NCBI RefSeq assembly: GCF_025847205.1
Contig: NZ_JAOYTH010000005.1
Location: forward strand, 1-64,000
DNA from: Pararhizobium sp. YC-54
GTDB taxonomy: Bacteria; Pseudomonadota; Alphaproteobacteria; Rhizobiales; Rhizobiaceae
Direction: 5' to 3'
DNA length: 64,000 nt
Shown in pieces: positions 7,951-17,789 of this stretch. How positions within the stretch are numbered: position 1 is the stretch's first letter; every line of letters starts with the position of its first letter. A program made the translations under genes and the position numbers. A model generated the notes under the pieces. That model was given only the letters and a program-made list of their open reading frames with translations. It searched no databases and was not told the origin of the DNA.

Positions 7951-10860
7951 ATGGCGGCACCGAGGCCATTGGAGTATAAGGAGCCAATTGCAGCGCCTGG
8001 GGCAAAAGCCATGAGCAATGTCGGCGACACTACGGCGGACGAGCTATCCTTCGGTCCGTTCCGCTTGAGTGTCAGCCAACGACTCCTTACGAAGGATGGC
8101 GTTCGGATCGATCTGGGTGCGCGTGCCCTCGACTTGCTGATTGCTCTGACTCTTGCGCCCAATGTGGTCGTTGCCAAGAAGGACCTGATTTCCCGCGTCT
8201 GGCCTGATGTCATTGTAGACGAAGGCAGCCTGCGTTTTCACATGACGGGACTGAGGAAGGCGCTTGGCGATGGGCAGGACGGCGCGCGCTACATCACGAC
8301 TATCGCCGGAAGAGGCTATTGTTTCGTAGCGCCAATCTCGCGATCCGGCCGCTTGCGACAAGGTTCCGCCGCCCCTGATTTCCCACACGCCCTGCTGCCG
8401 GGCCGACTTGATCGCATGGTCGGACGAGAGCAGGACGTTCAGCGTCTGGCCGAGAAATTGATGACATCGCGGATGGTTACTATCGTCGGCGTCGGCGGCG
8501 TCGGAAAGACCACCGTCGCCACCGCGGTTGCGCATCACCTCGCCCCCACCTTCAACGGGGCGGTCCTGTTTGCCGACTATGGCATGTTGAGCGATCCGGG
8601 TCTGGTCGCGGCCGGTATAGCCTCGATGCTCGGTCTGCCAGTTGGATCCGACGATGTTCGTCCTAGCCTGATCGCCTACCTGCGCGACAAGCAAATCCTG
8701 CTGATCCTCGATACCTGTGAGCACCTTATAGATGCCATCGCGGATCTCGTGGCAACGATTGTCGACGCCGCGCCGCAGGTGTATCTCCTCGCAACGAGCC
8801 GGGAAGCGCTGAGGATCGAAGCTGAAAGCGTTTACAGGCTCGACACCCTCGCTTGCCCGCCGGATGATCCGGAACTTTCCATCGAGACAGTTCTTTCCTT
8901 TCCGGCAACGCGGCTGTTCATCGAACGCGCTGCGGCGAGCGGGGCGCCTCTTAATCTCAGCGACCAGGAAGTTCGCGTCGTTGCGGGCATCTGCCGGAAA
9001 CTCGACGGCATGGCGCTCGCTCTGGAACTCGCCGCCCGCCGCGTCGAGAGCTACGGGCTCACCCAGACTGCCACGCTTCTCGATCGGCATTTGACATTGG
9101 GATGGACAGGATCGCGAACAGCACCGCCGCGACAAAAAACGCTTCAGGCAACGCTCGACTGGAGCTTCGGGCTCCTTACAGAAGTGGAGCGCCTCGTGCT
9201 TCGGCGATTGGCAGTCTTCGTCGGCGACTTCACGCTTGATGCCGCACTGGAAGTGATTTCCACCTCCGAGATGCATCCGCCGTCCGTCTTCGAAGCGATC
9301 GACAATCTTGTCGCCAAATCGTTGCTCGCAACCCATCCCCTGGGCGCGATGATGCGCTACCGCCTGTTGGACACGACACGGGCCTATGCGCTCCAATCTC
9401 AGACCGAAGCGGAGCGCGCCGGACTGGCGGCGCGTCACGCGACCTATTATCGACGTTGGCTCGAGCAATTCGGTCCGGATTGGCCGACGTTGTCGACAGG
9501 GCTTGAACGGTTGCCGTACTTCGTGAGCATCAACAATGTTCGCGCGGCACTGGAGTGGTGCTTCGGAGAACACGGCGACGTTGATGTCGGCATTAGGCTT
9601 GCTGCTGCCGCGGCGTCCGTTTTCCAGGTCATGTCGCTCTTTCCCGAGTGCCAGCGATGGTCGGAACGCGCGCTCCTCGCGCTGGATGACGCGTCGAAAG
9701 GAAGCATCGAGGAGATGCACCTGCAAGCGGGTCTTGGAATTTCCCGAATGTATCTTCAAGGCGGCCGCGAAACCTCGCAGGCCGCCCTCGTTCGCAGCCT
9801 GCAAATCGCAGAAGAGCGGGGCAATGCGCTCGACCAATTGCGTATCTTGGGCCCGTTGAGCATGTTGAGCCTGCGCATCGGCGATTTCAACGCTGCCCTT
9901 CGCTACGCGCGTCGTTGCTCTGCAATCGCCATGACGGTGGACGATCCTGCCACGGTTGAACTGGGTCGCTTTTTTCTCGGTAATTCGCTGCATTTCACGG
10001 GTGATCTGATTAATGCGCGGATCGAACTCGAGGCCGCAGCGAGAAGCGAACAGCGGTCGCAGAGAACCCCTGCCAGCTATGTTGGCTTCGAAGGGAGACA
10101 TCTCGCCGGGGGGATTCTGGCCCGGAATCTGTGGCTGCAAGGCTATCCGGCGCAAGCTGACTGCCGGGCGCGCCAGGCGATCAGCGATGCAGCCAAGTTG
10201 GATCATTCCCTGACCCTGTGCATCGCACTTCTGGGCGGAATTGCTGTCTTCCTGTGGCGGGATGATCTGCCGAGTGCCGAGGAGCATATCGAATGGTTGA
10301 TCTCGCGCGCAGGGCTTCATTTCCTATCACCATACGTGTCCGTAGCTCAAGGTTTCCAAGGCGAGGTAGCCATCCGCCGTGGAGACGTGAAGGCCGGGAT
10401 CGAGACGCTGCGTCGATGCATCGAGAAGCTTCACTCGGCGACCTACGAGGTGTTCACGACCATGCTCGAGATATCGCTGGTCAAGGGATTGGTGGCAATC
10501 GGCGAATTTGACGAAGGCCTGAACAGAATCAACCGAACCATCGAGCTCGTCGAGAAGAACGGCGACCTTTGCTACCTGCCGGAGCTATTGCGCATCAGAG
10601 CGAACCTTCTTTTGTCGATGCCGGGTACTCTGGCCATTGATGCCGCGGCATGCTTCACGCGGTCGCTTGAGCAGAGCCGGAACACGGGTGCACGTGCATG
10701 GGAGCTACGAACTGCGACCGATCTCGCTGCGTTTTGGGTCGGCGACGGACGGGTGCGTGATGCGCGGGCACTGTTACAGCCAGTGTTCGAACGATTTGGC
10801 GAAGGCTTGGACACTGCGGACGTGATGGCCGCCGAACGCCTGTTGAAAAAACTGTACTGA
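7951..10860 (+). CDS. wHTH DNA-binding domain + NB-ARC-like ATPase + TPR-like regulator
   Basis: 969 residues. About residues 30-130 form an OmpR/PhoB-type winged helix (LSFGPFRLS to RGYCFVAPI). A STAND/NB-ARC-like ATPase follows, with GREQDV (about 158-163), Walker A GVGGVGKTT (180-188) and Walker B LLILDTCEHL (about 250-259). The last 450 residues are helical, TPR-like repeats that probably bind a signal or partner. An in-frame ATG at 8011 is an alternative start; neither has a strong ribosome site. No receiver domain or membrane segment is present. It lies 35 bp after the Ohr paralogue, so it is the likely regulator of this cassette. Confidence 0.85.
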   Translation: MAAPRPLEYKEPIAAPGAKAMSNVGDTTADELSFGPFRLSVSQRLLTKDGVRIDLGARALDLLIALTLAPNVVVAKKDLISRVWPDVIVDEGSLRFHMTGLRKALGDGQDGARYITTIAGRGYCFVAPISRSGRLRQGSAAPDFPHALLPGRLDRMVGREQDVQRLAEKLMTSRMVTIVGVGGVGKTTVATAVAHHLAPTFNGAVLFADYGMLSDPGLVAAGIASMLGLPVGSDDVRPSLIAYLRDKQILLILDTCEHLIDAIADLVATIVDAAPQVYLLATSREALRIEAESVYRLDTLACPPDDPELSIETVLSFPATRLFIERAAASGAPLNLSDQEVRVVAGICRKLDGMALALELAARRVESYGLTQTATLLDRHLTLGWTGSRTAPPRQKTLQATLDWSFGLLTEVERLVLRRLAVFVGDFTLDAALEVISTSEMHPPSVFEAIDNLVAKSLLATHPLGAMMRYRLLDTTRAYALQSQTEAERAGLAARHATYYRRWLEQFGPDWPTLSTGLERLPYFVSINNVRAALEWCFGEHGDVDVGIRLAAAAASVFQVMSLFPECQRWSERALLALDDASKGSIEEMHLQAGLGISRMYLQGGRETSQAALVRSLQIAEERGNALDQLRILGPLSMLSLRIGDFNAALRYARRCSAIAMTVDDPATVELGRFFLGNSLHFTGDLINARIELEAAARSEQRSQRTPASYVGFEGRHLAGGILARNLWLQGYPAQADCRARQAISDAAKLDHSLTLCIALLGGIAVFLWRDDLPSAEEHIEWLISRAGLHFLSPYVSVAQGFQGEVAIRRGDVKAGIETLRRCIEKLHSATYEVFTTMLEISLVKGLVAIGEFDEGLNRINRTIELVEKNGDLCYLPELLRIRANLLLSMPGTLAIDAAACFTRSLEQSRNTGARAWELRTATDLAAFWVGDGRVRDARALLQPVFERFGEGLDTADVMAAERLLKKLY

Positions 10861-10950
10861 CCTTCTGCTGACGTTGGCGAGAAACCCGTGGCTTTTCTGT
10901 CAGGAAAGCATTGTTGCCGTATTTCGGCAACGTCTGCTTTGGGGGTCAAT

Positions 10951-11357
10951 AGCGGAAATTATTGCCGCTCGACCGTCCAGTTGACTGATGCCCAAAGCCA
11001 GGGCACAAAGGTGGGCATCCACGGTCGCTCGCGATGGGAAAACAGAGGGGATTTCAAGGCTATTTCACTAAGTCATTGAAATCATGTGAGAATCCAAGGT
11101 CCCCAAGAAGCCGTTTTTGGACTTATTCCCTCCGTCTGCTAGCTGCCATTCCCCATTAGAAAAAGTGACGTCTTTGCAGCTACTTACTTCAAGTGCCCGG
11201 CAAAAAGTCGTGTCAGATCCTCTGGGTCCCGAAGACACTTGCGGTCTTGTAAAAACGGCTGGGGACCCTGGCGAAAGGTCTCAAACAAGTCGTGACGTAC
11301 TGCAGCCTTGGGGCCGGGAGGGGAACGGCGGCTATTGGGGATGCGACGATGGATAAC
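10951..11357 (+). repeat. Dispersed repeat, copy B
   Basis: This copy shares with copy C the full length from AGCGGAAATTATTGCCG to GGATAAC, including the GATGCC/GGCATC nested hairpin, AATCATGTGAGAATCC, GGTCCCCA (about 11098) and GGCTGGGGACCCTG (about 11258). Sequence between these blocks is partly conserved, for example CAGCTACTT and TTGGGGCCGG. It fills most of the 938-bp gap between the wHTH-ATPase gene and the SDR gene. No coding sequence is convincing in the remainder (11358-11750). Confidence 0.75.
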
Positions 11358-11753
11358 TGCCGATCAGTCGTGCAGCGGAGATTGTTACCGCTTTCGGCCC
11401 CAGACTTGTCGTTTGGGTGGTGGGATTGCAAAATGCCTCTTCCGGGCGGACATTTCCGTACCTGAAGCCTTTTTCACAGACAGCCTTGGACCAGGCTGCT
11501 GCACAGCCGAAGTAGTTCCGAGTTTCGGAGAGCGCAAATGGCGCGCGAAGACCCGCAGAACAAATCTTTGGCGGCAAAAGCAGCATGGCCGCTGCTCGTT
11601 CTCACGGCTGCGCTGCAGGCGTAGAGGAATTCGTCGCCGTGGGCGGAAATTCAGCTTCTGAAATAATGTCCGCTGGCACTCAAAGAGGGGAAATCTGTTG
11701 CTTTTCAGCCTTGGTCAGGCTGGTGGCAATTGCTACATCACTCTGTGAAAATG

Positions 11754-11774
11754 TCCCGCGGTCGAACCGCGGGA
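11754..11774 (-). terminator. Hairpin after the SDR gene
   Basis: A perfect 9-bp stem, TCCCGCGGT/ACCGCGGGA, with a 3-base loop, 25 bp past the SDR stop codon. On the minus strand only a short ATTTTC follows, so termination is plausible but the U-tract is weak. Confidence 0.5.
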
Positions 11775-11798
11775 AGTTCGTTGGCATCCAATTTAGGG

Positions 11799-12614
11799 TT
11801 AAGGCCGCCTGTTGAAACCGAATGTTTTCCGTAAACTGGCATCAACCGCAAGTGCCGGCATAAACCTACGCAGCCGGCTTAACAACTTTGCCTGTCCGCC
11901 TGCCGGTTGCCTCAAACGGTAAGGCCCGTTGATTGCCGCCAGAATCTGGTTGGCAACGATCTCAGGAGGCGGTGCCGCCTTTATCTGCGCCTCGATCGTT
12001 TTGGTTGTTGCCATGGCCTGAGACGCATAGACTCCGAGGGGGGAACCAGTGTGCTTTGCGTTGACGTCAAGGTTGGTGTTTGTGAACGTTGGCTCGATGA
12101 GGACGACGCGCACGTTGTACTCCCGGATTTCATGATCCAAGGATTCGGACAAGCCTTCAAGCGCGTGCTTGCTGCTCGCGTAGATGCCCATAAATGGTGC
12201 TGGCAGGAAGCCGAGCACGGAACTCATGTTTATGATGATCCCGCTTCGCGCGGCACGCATCGAAGGCAGTGCCGCGCGAATCATACGCAAAGGCCCAAAC
12301 AGGTTGGTGTCGAACACCGATTGAGCTTCAGAAGTCGATGTATTTTCGATGGGGCCCACAAGCGAGACGCCCGCATTGTTAACGAGCACATCTATCCTGC
12401 CGGCTTCGGACAGAACCCATTCAACGAATTGGGAGACTGAAATTTCATCGGTGACGTCTACAGTTCCGAAGCGGACGCCGGGTATCGCAGGCGCGCGGCT
12501 GAGGTCGCGAGCGCCCCCGAAGACCTGGAATCCATTCTGCGACAGAAGACGGGCCGACGCCGCACCAATTCCCGATGACGCTCCCGTAATCACGACAACT
12601 TTTCGATTTGACAT
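11799..12614 (-). CDS. Short-chain dehydrogenase/reductase
   Basis: 271 residues with the classical SDR layout: TGASSGIG cofactor motif (about 10-17), NNAG near residue 80, and the YASSK active site near residue 145. The family oxidises or reduces alcohols, ketones or related groups with NAD(P)H; the substrate is unknown. The C-terminal 40 residues are basic and extended. It lies downstream of a TetR gene on the same strand (96 bp apart), and the two probably form a regulator-enzyme pair. Confidence 0.88.
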   Translation of the reverse strand: MSNRKVVVITGASSGIGAASARLLSQNGFQVFGGARDLSRAPAIPGVRFGTVDVTDEISVSQFVEWVLSEAGRIDVLVNNAGVSLVGPIENTSTSEAQSVFDTNLFGPLRMIRAALPSMRAARSGIIINMSSVLGFLPAPFMGIYASSKHALEGLSESLDHEIREYNVRVVLIEPTFTNTNLDVNAKHTGSPLGVYASQAMATTKTIEAQIKAAPPPEIVANQILAAINGPYRLRQPAGGQAKLLSRLRRFMPALAVDASLRKTFGFNRRP

Positions 12615-12710
12615 AAATGCTCCTGGAGTTAGCTGATTGGTCGCAAGACGAATGACTGAAAATGCGGGATCAGAGTCTGTTGGAATCGGGAAACTGCCGC
12701 CGCGGGAATT

Positions 12711-13325
12711 CTAGGGTGACGTGCTGAGCGCTGCGGCGATGAAGCTGGTCTGAGCTAAAAGGCCCGCCTCTGTATCTTCACCGCTTCGGACGCCCTGCTC
12801 TATGAGAACGGGATGGTAGAATGGCATGAACGACTTCACCACGCTGCGCGCGGCCTGGGCGTAGTCCTTGACCCCAAACTCGCCTGCTTCAATACCCTCC
12901 CTTACGATCGCTTCAGTCAGTCCCACTAGCTGTTCGTTATGTGCTCGGTTGACAGCCCAGTTCTCGTTCGTTGCGGCGGTGATCAGATCGTGGATCGGCT
13001 TCTGTCGCATGAACGTGCTCTTTCTTTCGCGATGGAGGGCGTGCAAGAGGGCTATAAGCTTTGTACGGGCTGGCCCTGGCACATCTGCGATCGCTTCCCC
13101 AAACAGGATTGTTCGATTAAGGAAACGGCCACAGACCAACTTGTTGATCGCTGACCTCGAAGGAAAAAAGCGATAGATGTTCGCGCGGCTCACCCCGAGG
13201 TGGACTGCCATGTCGTCCACTGACGTTTTCTGGTGTCCAATGCGGCGAAAGTGCTCTTCCGCGACATCCAGTATTCGCTCCCGGAAGAGACAAACATCGA
13301 TCCCTTTAGGTGTCGGACTATCCAT
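12711..13325 (-). CDS. TetR family transcriptional regulator
   Basis: 204 residues from the ATG at 13325, which follows a strong GGAGGTGAC; an upstream in-frame start at 13409 has no such site. Residues about 12-60 form the TetR helix-turn-helix (ILDVAEEHF, TSVDDMAVHLGVSRANIYRFFPS). The C-terminal ligand domain is not recognisable to a subfamily. It is followed by the SDR gene and lies 146 bp from the end of the RND operon, on the same strand as both. The SDR gene is the most likely target. Confidence 0.87.
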   Translation of the reverse strand: MDSPTPKGIDVCLFRERILDVAEEHFRRIGHQKTSVDDMAVHLGVSRANIYRFFPSRSAINKLVCGRFLNRTILFGEAIADVPGPARTKLIALLHALHRERKSTFMRQKPIHDLITAATNENWAVNRAHNEQLVGLTEAIVREGIEAGEFGVKDYAQAARSVVKSFMPFYHPVLIEQGVRSGEDTEAGLLAQTSFIAAALSTSP

Positions 13326-13471
13326 GTCACCTCCACTCAAGCTTTCTTTTTCAATGGCTCGACCACATCCCCGTGCTTCCCCGATTTTCACCATGTTCCT
13401 GGTCTCCACGACCTCTTGTTGAATTGAGATCCACCGCTAAAAATGGATGGGGAGTCTTGATCACGGGCCGT

Positions 13472-16400
13472 CTACTCCGCCGCAATCGCCCTTGGAGGTT
13501 CGTGTGCGTAAGTCACTTCCCGAAGACCACTTTCCTTCGGGGGCTTGATCCGGAACCACACGGCATACAGGGCCGGAAGGAAGAGCAGGATCATCACGGT
13601 GCCCGCCGCCGTACCACCAATCAGCGTATAGGCCATCGATCCCCAGAAGACCGAGTGGGTCAAAGGTATGAAGGCCAGAACCGCTGCAAGTGCAGTGAGG
13701 ATAACAGGGCGCGTCCGCTGCACTGTCGCTTCGATGACGGCGTGATAGTCGTCGAGACCGGCGGCCTGATTTTCCTTGATCTGCTCTGTCAGGATCAGCG
13801 TGTTGCGCATGAGGATGCCTGCCAATCCTATCAATCCGAGAATGGCGTTGAAGCCAAACGGCTGATTGAACAGGAGCAAGGTCGGCACTACTCCGGCGAG
13901 GCCAAGCGGTGCAGTCAGCATCACCATCGTCATCGTCGACAGACTGCGAACCTGCAGGATGATGACGATCAACGTGGCCGCGATCATCAGCGGGAAGACT
14001 TGGACCAGCGCGACATTGGCCTTCAAGGACTCCTCGATGTTCCCGCCCATCTCGATGCGGTATCCCACGGGGAGCGATGCTATCAGCGGCTGGAGGGCCT
14101 TCATGACCTGCTGCGAAACCTCTGGGGGCTGCGTCGCCTCGTTGATATCGGACCTGATCGTGATCACTGGCATCCGATCGCGACGTTTCAGGATCGGCTC
14201 CTCGAAGCGGATCTCGGAATGGCCGATCTGATCGAGGGGAACCTGTCGGCCATTCCGGCTCATCAGCGAAAAGTCTGCCAGCCGTGATGGATCGAGGCGG
14301 TTCTCGCCCGCGCTTCGTGCGACGACAGGCACGTTGCGGATATTGTCGCGCACCTGCGTAACGGGGATCCCTGTGAGCAGCAACTGCATCTGCTGGGCCG
14401 CTTCCGACGGTGAAAGACCGATCAGATTGAGCCGCTCCTGATCCGGGACAAATCGCAGCACCGGAGTGCGATTGCCCCAATCCCGGTTGGCTTGTCGAAC
14501 ATCAGGCACACCCTTCATGATCGCCAGAGCTTGCTCGGAAATCTTGTAGAGTTCATCCTGATCAGGCCCCATGATCCGGAACTCGACCGGGAATGGCGTG
14601 TAGGGCCCGAATACAAGCTGCGTTACACGGACAGATGCTTCAGGAACAAGCCCTTCCGAAATGGCGGCGCGAAGGCGGTGCTTCAAATCCTCACGTGCAT
14701 GTGCATCGGGCGTCAAGACAACGACCTTGGCGAAGGCAGGGTCAGGCAATTCAGGCGCCATGGCGAAGAAGAAGCGCGGTGCACCCTGCCCTACATAGCT
14801 CGTGACGATTTTGGTTTCCGGCTGGGTTTGCAGCCAGTCTTCGACTTTCTCCACTGCGGCCGTCGTGGTTTCGATGCTTGTACCCTCAGGCATGCGAACT
14901 TCGACCAGCACCTCTGGCCGGTCCGATGTGGGGAAGAACTGCTGTTTTACGCCGCCCATCCCGACGACCGAGACAGCCATGGTGATACCGACCACGGCGC
15001 AGGTCATGAATTTATGGCGAACCGCAAACTCGACGAGCGAGCGCAGGCGACGGTAGTTCGGCGTATCATAGATGGCGTGGTGTCCGCCCTCGACCGGCTT
15101 GATGTCAGGCAGCATTTTCACGCCAAGATAGGGCGTAAAGGTCACCGCGACGATCCATGAAACGATCAGGGCGAAGCCCACGACCCAGAAGATGTTGCCG
15201 GCATATTCGCCTGCGGTCGACTTGGCGAAACCAACGGGCATCAGCCCGATGATTGTGACGAGTGTGCCGGACAGCATCGGCGCCGCCGTATGGCTCCAGG
15301 CATAAGCGGCCGCCTTGATGCGGTCCATGCCCTCCTCCATCTTCACCACCATGACCTCAATTGCAATGATGGCGTCGTCGACGAGAAGGCCGAGCGCAAG
15401 GATCAGCGCGCCGAGCGTGATGCGGTCGAAGAACCTGCCGGTTTCCAGCATGATCAGGAAGACGACGGCCAGCGTCAGCGGCACAGCAAGCGCAACCACA
15501 ATGCCGACGCGCCAACCGAGTGCGACCAGGCTCACGAACAGCACGACACCGAGCGCCATGGCGAACTTGAGCATGAATTCACCGACCGCCTCGTCGATGT
15601 TGACGGCTTGATCGCTGACTTTGGTGAGCGTCATGCCCAACGGCAGTGTCTGCGCGATCGCGGCGGACCGCGCCTCAAGCGCCTTGCCGAGCTCAAGGCC
15701 ATTCCAACCCGATTGCATCACTGCACCCAGCATGATTGTCGGCTCGCCCTGATGGCGGATGATGTAGGTTGCGGGATCCTGATAACCGCGCCGCACCTCC
15801 GCCAGATCGGAGAGCTTTAGCGTCCGTCCGCCCGCCACGATCGGCGTATCGGCGATTGCCTGCACGCTGTTATAAGCGCCGTCGAAACGGATGAAGACCT
15901 GTGGCCCACGCGTGTCGATCGAGCCTGCCGGCGTGACCGTGTTCTGTCTTTGCAAGGCTGCGGCGATATCCTGGGCCGATATTCCGAGCGTTGCCAGCTT
16001 TGCATAGGAAAATTCGACGAAGATCTGTTCGGGGCGTTCTCCGAGAATGTTGATTTTTTTGACCCCCGGCACATGCAGGAGATCCTGACGGATGACCTCC
16101 GCTTGTCGCACCAGGTCGCGCATCGGCATCCCCTTCGCCTTCAGTGCGTAAAGGCCGAAGCTCACATCGGAGTATTCATCATTGACGAACGGGCCCATAA
16201 CGCCAGGCGGGAGATTTCGGGCTTCGTCGCCGAGCTTTTTGCGAGCCTGATAGAACTCTTCTGCGACGGCGCTCGCCGGAGTATTATCCTTCAGTGTCAC
16301 GGTGAGGAAGGCATAGCCTGGCCGCGTCGTTGTTTCGACACGGTCGTACCAGGTGAGTTCCTGAATGCGCTTCTCAAGGGGCTCGGCGACAAGATCCTGC

Positions 16401-16582
16401 ATTTCACGCGCTGTGGCACCCGGCCAGACTGAAGTGACCGTCATGGTTTTGATAGTGAAGGAGGGATCCTCGGCGCGTCCCAGCTTGACGAAGGCGTAGA
16501 CCCCCGCGGCCGCCAACAGAACGATGAAGAATAAGGTAACGGCGCGTTCGCGAACCGCGATGGCGGAAAGATTGGACTTCAT
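13472..16582 (-). CDS. RND efflux permease (AcrB-like)
   Basis: 1036 residues, the usual length for HAE-1 type RND pumps. The N-terminal membrane helix is followed by a GRAEDPSFTIKTM segment typical of the rhizobial/MdtB-like branch. Asp402-Asp403 in LLVDDAII match the proton-relay pair of AcrB. Two large periplasmic loops and about 12 membrane segments are expected. Its start overlaps the adaptor stop codon as ATGA, so the two are translationally coupled. Substrates cannot be predicted. No outer-membrane channel gene is nearby; a shared TolC is likely. Confidence 0.93.
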   Translation of the reverse strand: MKSNLSAIAVRERAVTLFFIVLLAAAGVYAFVKLGRAEDPSFTIKTMTVTSVWPGATAREMQDLVAEPLEKRIQELTWYDRVETTTRPGYAFLTVTLKDNTPASAVAEEFYQARKKLGDEARNLPPGVMGPFVNDEYSDVSFGLYALKAKGMPMRDLVRQAEVIRQDLLHVPGVKKINILGERPEQIFVEFSYAKLATLGISAQDIAAALQRQNTVTPAGSIDTRGPQVFIRFDGAYNSVQAIADTPIVAGGRTLKLSDLAEVRRGYQDPATYIIRHQGEPTIMLGAVMQSGWNGLELGKALEARSAAIAQTLPLGMTLTKVSDQAVNIDEAVGEFMLKFAMALGVVLFVSLVALGWRVGIVVALAVPLTLAVVFLIMLETGRFFDRITLGALILALGLLVDDAIIAIEVMVVKMEEGMDRIKAAAYAWSHTAAPMLSGTLVTIIGLMPVGFAKSTAGEYAGNIFWVVGFALIVSWIVAVTFTPYLGVKMLPDIKPVEGGHHAIYDTPNYRRLRSLVEFAVRHKFMTCAVVGITMAVSVVGMGGVKQQFFPTSDRPEVLVEVRMPEGTSIETTTAAVEKVEDWLQTQPETKIVTSYVGQGAPRFFFAMAPELPDPAFAKVVVLTPDAHAREDLKHRLRAAISEGLVPEASVRVTQLVFGPYTPFPVEFRIMGPDQDELYKISEQALAIMKGVPDVRQANRDWGNRTPVLRFVPDQERLNLIGLSPSEAAQQMQLLLTGIPVTQVRDNIRNVPVVARSAGENRLDPSRLADFSLMSRNGRQVPLDQIGHSEIRFEEPILKRRDRMPVITIRSDINEATQPPEVSQQVMKALQPLIASLPVGYRIEMGGNIEESLKANVALVQVFPLMIAATLIVIILQVRSLSTMTMVMLTAPLGLAGVVPTLLLFNQPFGFNAILGLIGLAGILMRNTLILTEQIKENQAAGLDDYHAVIEATVQRTRPVILTALAAVLAFIPLTHSVFWGSMAYTLIGGTAAGTVMILLFLPALYAVWFRIKPPKESGLREVTYAHEPPRAIAAE

Positions 16583-17691
16583 TTTTTCACCTCTTCCTGC
16601 ACTGAGGTCCTGACTGCTGCGCCATTTTCAAGGAGATGCGCGCCCAGAGCGACAACCTGCTGACCAACGCCGATTCCGGTGATAAACGCGGTCTCTTCGC
16701 CGATCCGTTTGATCTCGACGGGGGAAAAGTTCACGGTCGACGTGGCGCCGTTGACAACCCACACGCCTGTCCGGGTACCGTCGTCCAGGATAGCGCCGAC
16801 TGGTACGGCGACCTCCGACTGCCGGTCCGCGTCCAGGATTTTGATCGTCACCGTCGAGCCGAGCGGAGCAGATGCGGCAGAGCCTTCAAGAACATAACGC
16901 GCGTCGTAAGTGCGGGTTTGCGGATCGGCGGCATCGGAGATCTGTCGCAAACGAGCTTTTCCGCTGAGACCGTCGCCACCGTAGACGTTGGCCTCGGCTT
17001 CGGACCCTATGTCGGGCCGCAGAGTCTCAGGGAGCCAGACAACAGCTTCACGCGGCCCAGACTGCGCGAGTTGAACGACCGTCTGGCCCGCAGCCACGAC
17101 TTGCCCAGGATCCCCGAGAGTATCGACGACCGTTCCATCCGAGTCTGCAAGAAGAACGGTATAGGTGGCAGCGTTTTCCGCGACCTTGGCATCGGCTTCG
17201 GCCGCGGCAAGCTGTGCCGAGGCGGTATCGAGAGCCGCCTTTGCCTGTTCATAACGCTGTTGAGTGGCAGCCAATCCATTTTTCACCAGCGTCGCATAGC
17301 GTTTCTCATCTGCCTGTGCCTGGGTCAGGACGGCACGCGCTGCGGTAACCGTATTGCGCTTGGCTGTCAGCGCGAGCTGGAGATCGGTTTCATCGATGCG
17401 CATCAGGGCCTGGCCTTGTCTCACCTGCTGTCCAACATCGACCATCCTCTGGACGATTTTCCCCGGAACCCGAAAACCGAGGTTGCTCTGTACCCGCGAA
17501 GCGACCGTGCCGGTAAACGACCGCTCCGCCGCTTCAGTCTTTGTCGCCTCTGCCACCCTTACCAGTGGTGAAGCAGTCCTTGGGTCTGCAGCCTCGGCTT
17601 CCTGTTTCGGTGATTCGAAAACCAGGAAAAAGGCCGCCGCGCCCGCCGCTGCCACGAGGCCAACGAAAGTCAGGACATGTTTGCGTTTCAT
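16579..17691 (-). CDS. RND membrane fusion (adaptor) protein
   Basis: 370 residues from the ATG at 17691 after AAGAGAAC; 25 upstream in-frame codons are unlikely to be used. One N-terminal hydrophobic segment (about 5-25) serves as anchor or signal. The rest follows the adaptor plan: barrel-sandwich strand LGFRVPGKIV, an alpha-hairpin rich in Ala and Gln (about 100-165) and beta-barrel/membrane-proximal parts. It links the permease to an outer-membrane channel across the periplasm. Transcription starts in the 98-bp region shared with the divergent TetR gene. Confidence 0.92.
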   Translation of the reverse strand: MKRKHVLTFVGLVAAAGAAAFFLVFESPKQEAEAADPRTASPLVRVAEATKTEAAERSFTGTVASRVQSNLGFRVPGKIVQRMVDVGQQVRQGQALMRIDETDLQLALTAKRNTVTAARAVLTQAQADEKRYATLVKNGLAATQQRYEQAKAALDTASAQLAAAEADAKVAENAATYTVLLADSDGTVVDTLGDPGQVVAAGQTVVQLAQSGPREAVVWLPETLRPDIGSEAEANVYGGDGLSGKARLRQISDAADPQTRTYDARYVLEGSAASAPLGSTVTIKILDADRQSEVAVPVGAILDDGTRTGVWVVNGATSTVNFSPVEIKRIGEETAFITGIGVGQQVVALGAHLLENGAAVRTSVQEEVKK

Positions 17692-17726
17692 TTTAAGTTC
17701 TCTTCTTGACCAGCGATCGGGATGAT

Positions 17727-17776
17727 TTAGATTGCGATCTAACTCTATTTGAGATATAGATGTCAAATGAAATCTA
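17727..17776. promoter_or_regulatory. TetR operator candidates between RND operon 1 and its regulator
   Basis: Two inverted repeats share the same half-site: TTAGAT-N4-ATCTAA at 17727-17742 and TAGAT-N10-ATCTA at 17757-17776. They lie in the 98 bp between the adaptor start and the TetR start. Position and symmetry suggest a repressor site covering both promoters. Confidence 0.6.
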
Positions 17777-17789
17777 AATGGAGATCATC

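Noticed and set aside
8044..10320. 758-codon open frame opposite the wHTH-ATPase gene
   Set aside because: The plus-strand protein has clear domains; the minus-strand translation has none.
13461..16432. Open frames in other frames within the RND permease gene
   Set aside because: Shadows of a well-defined permease.
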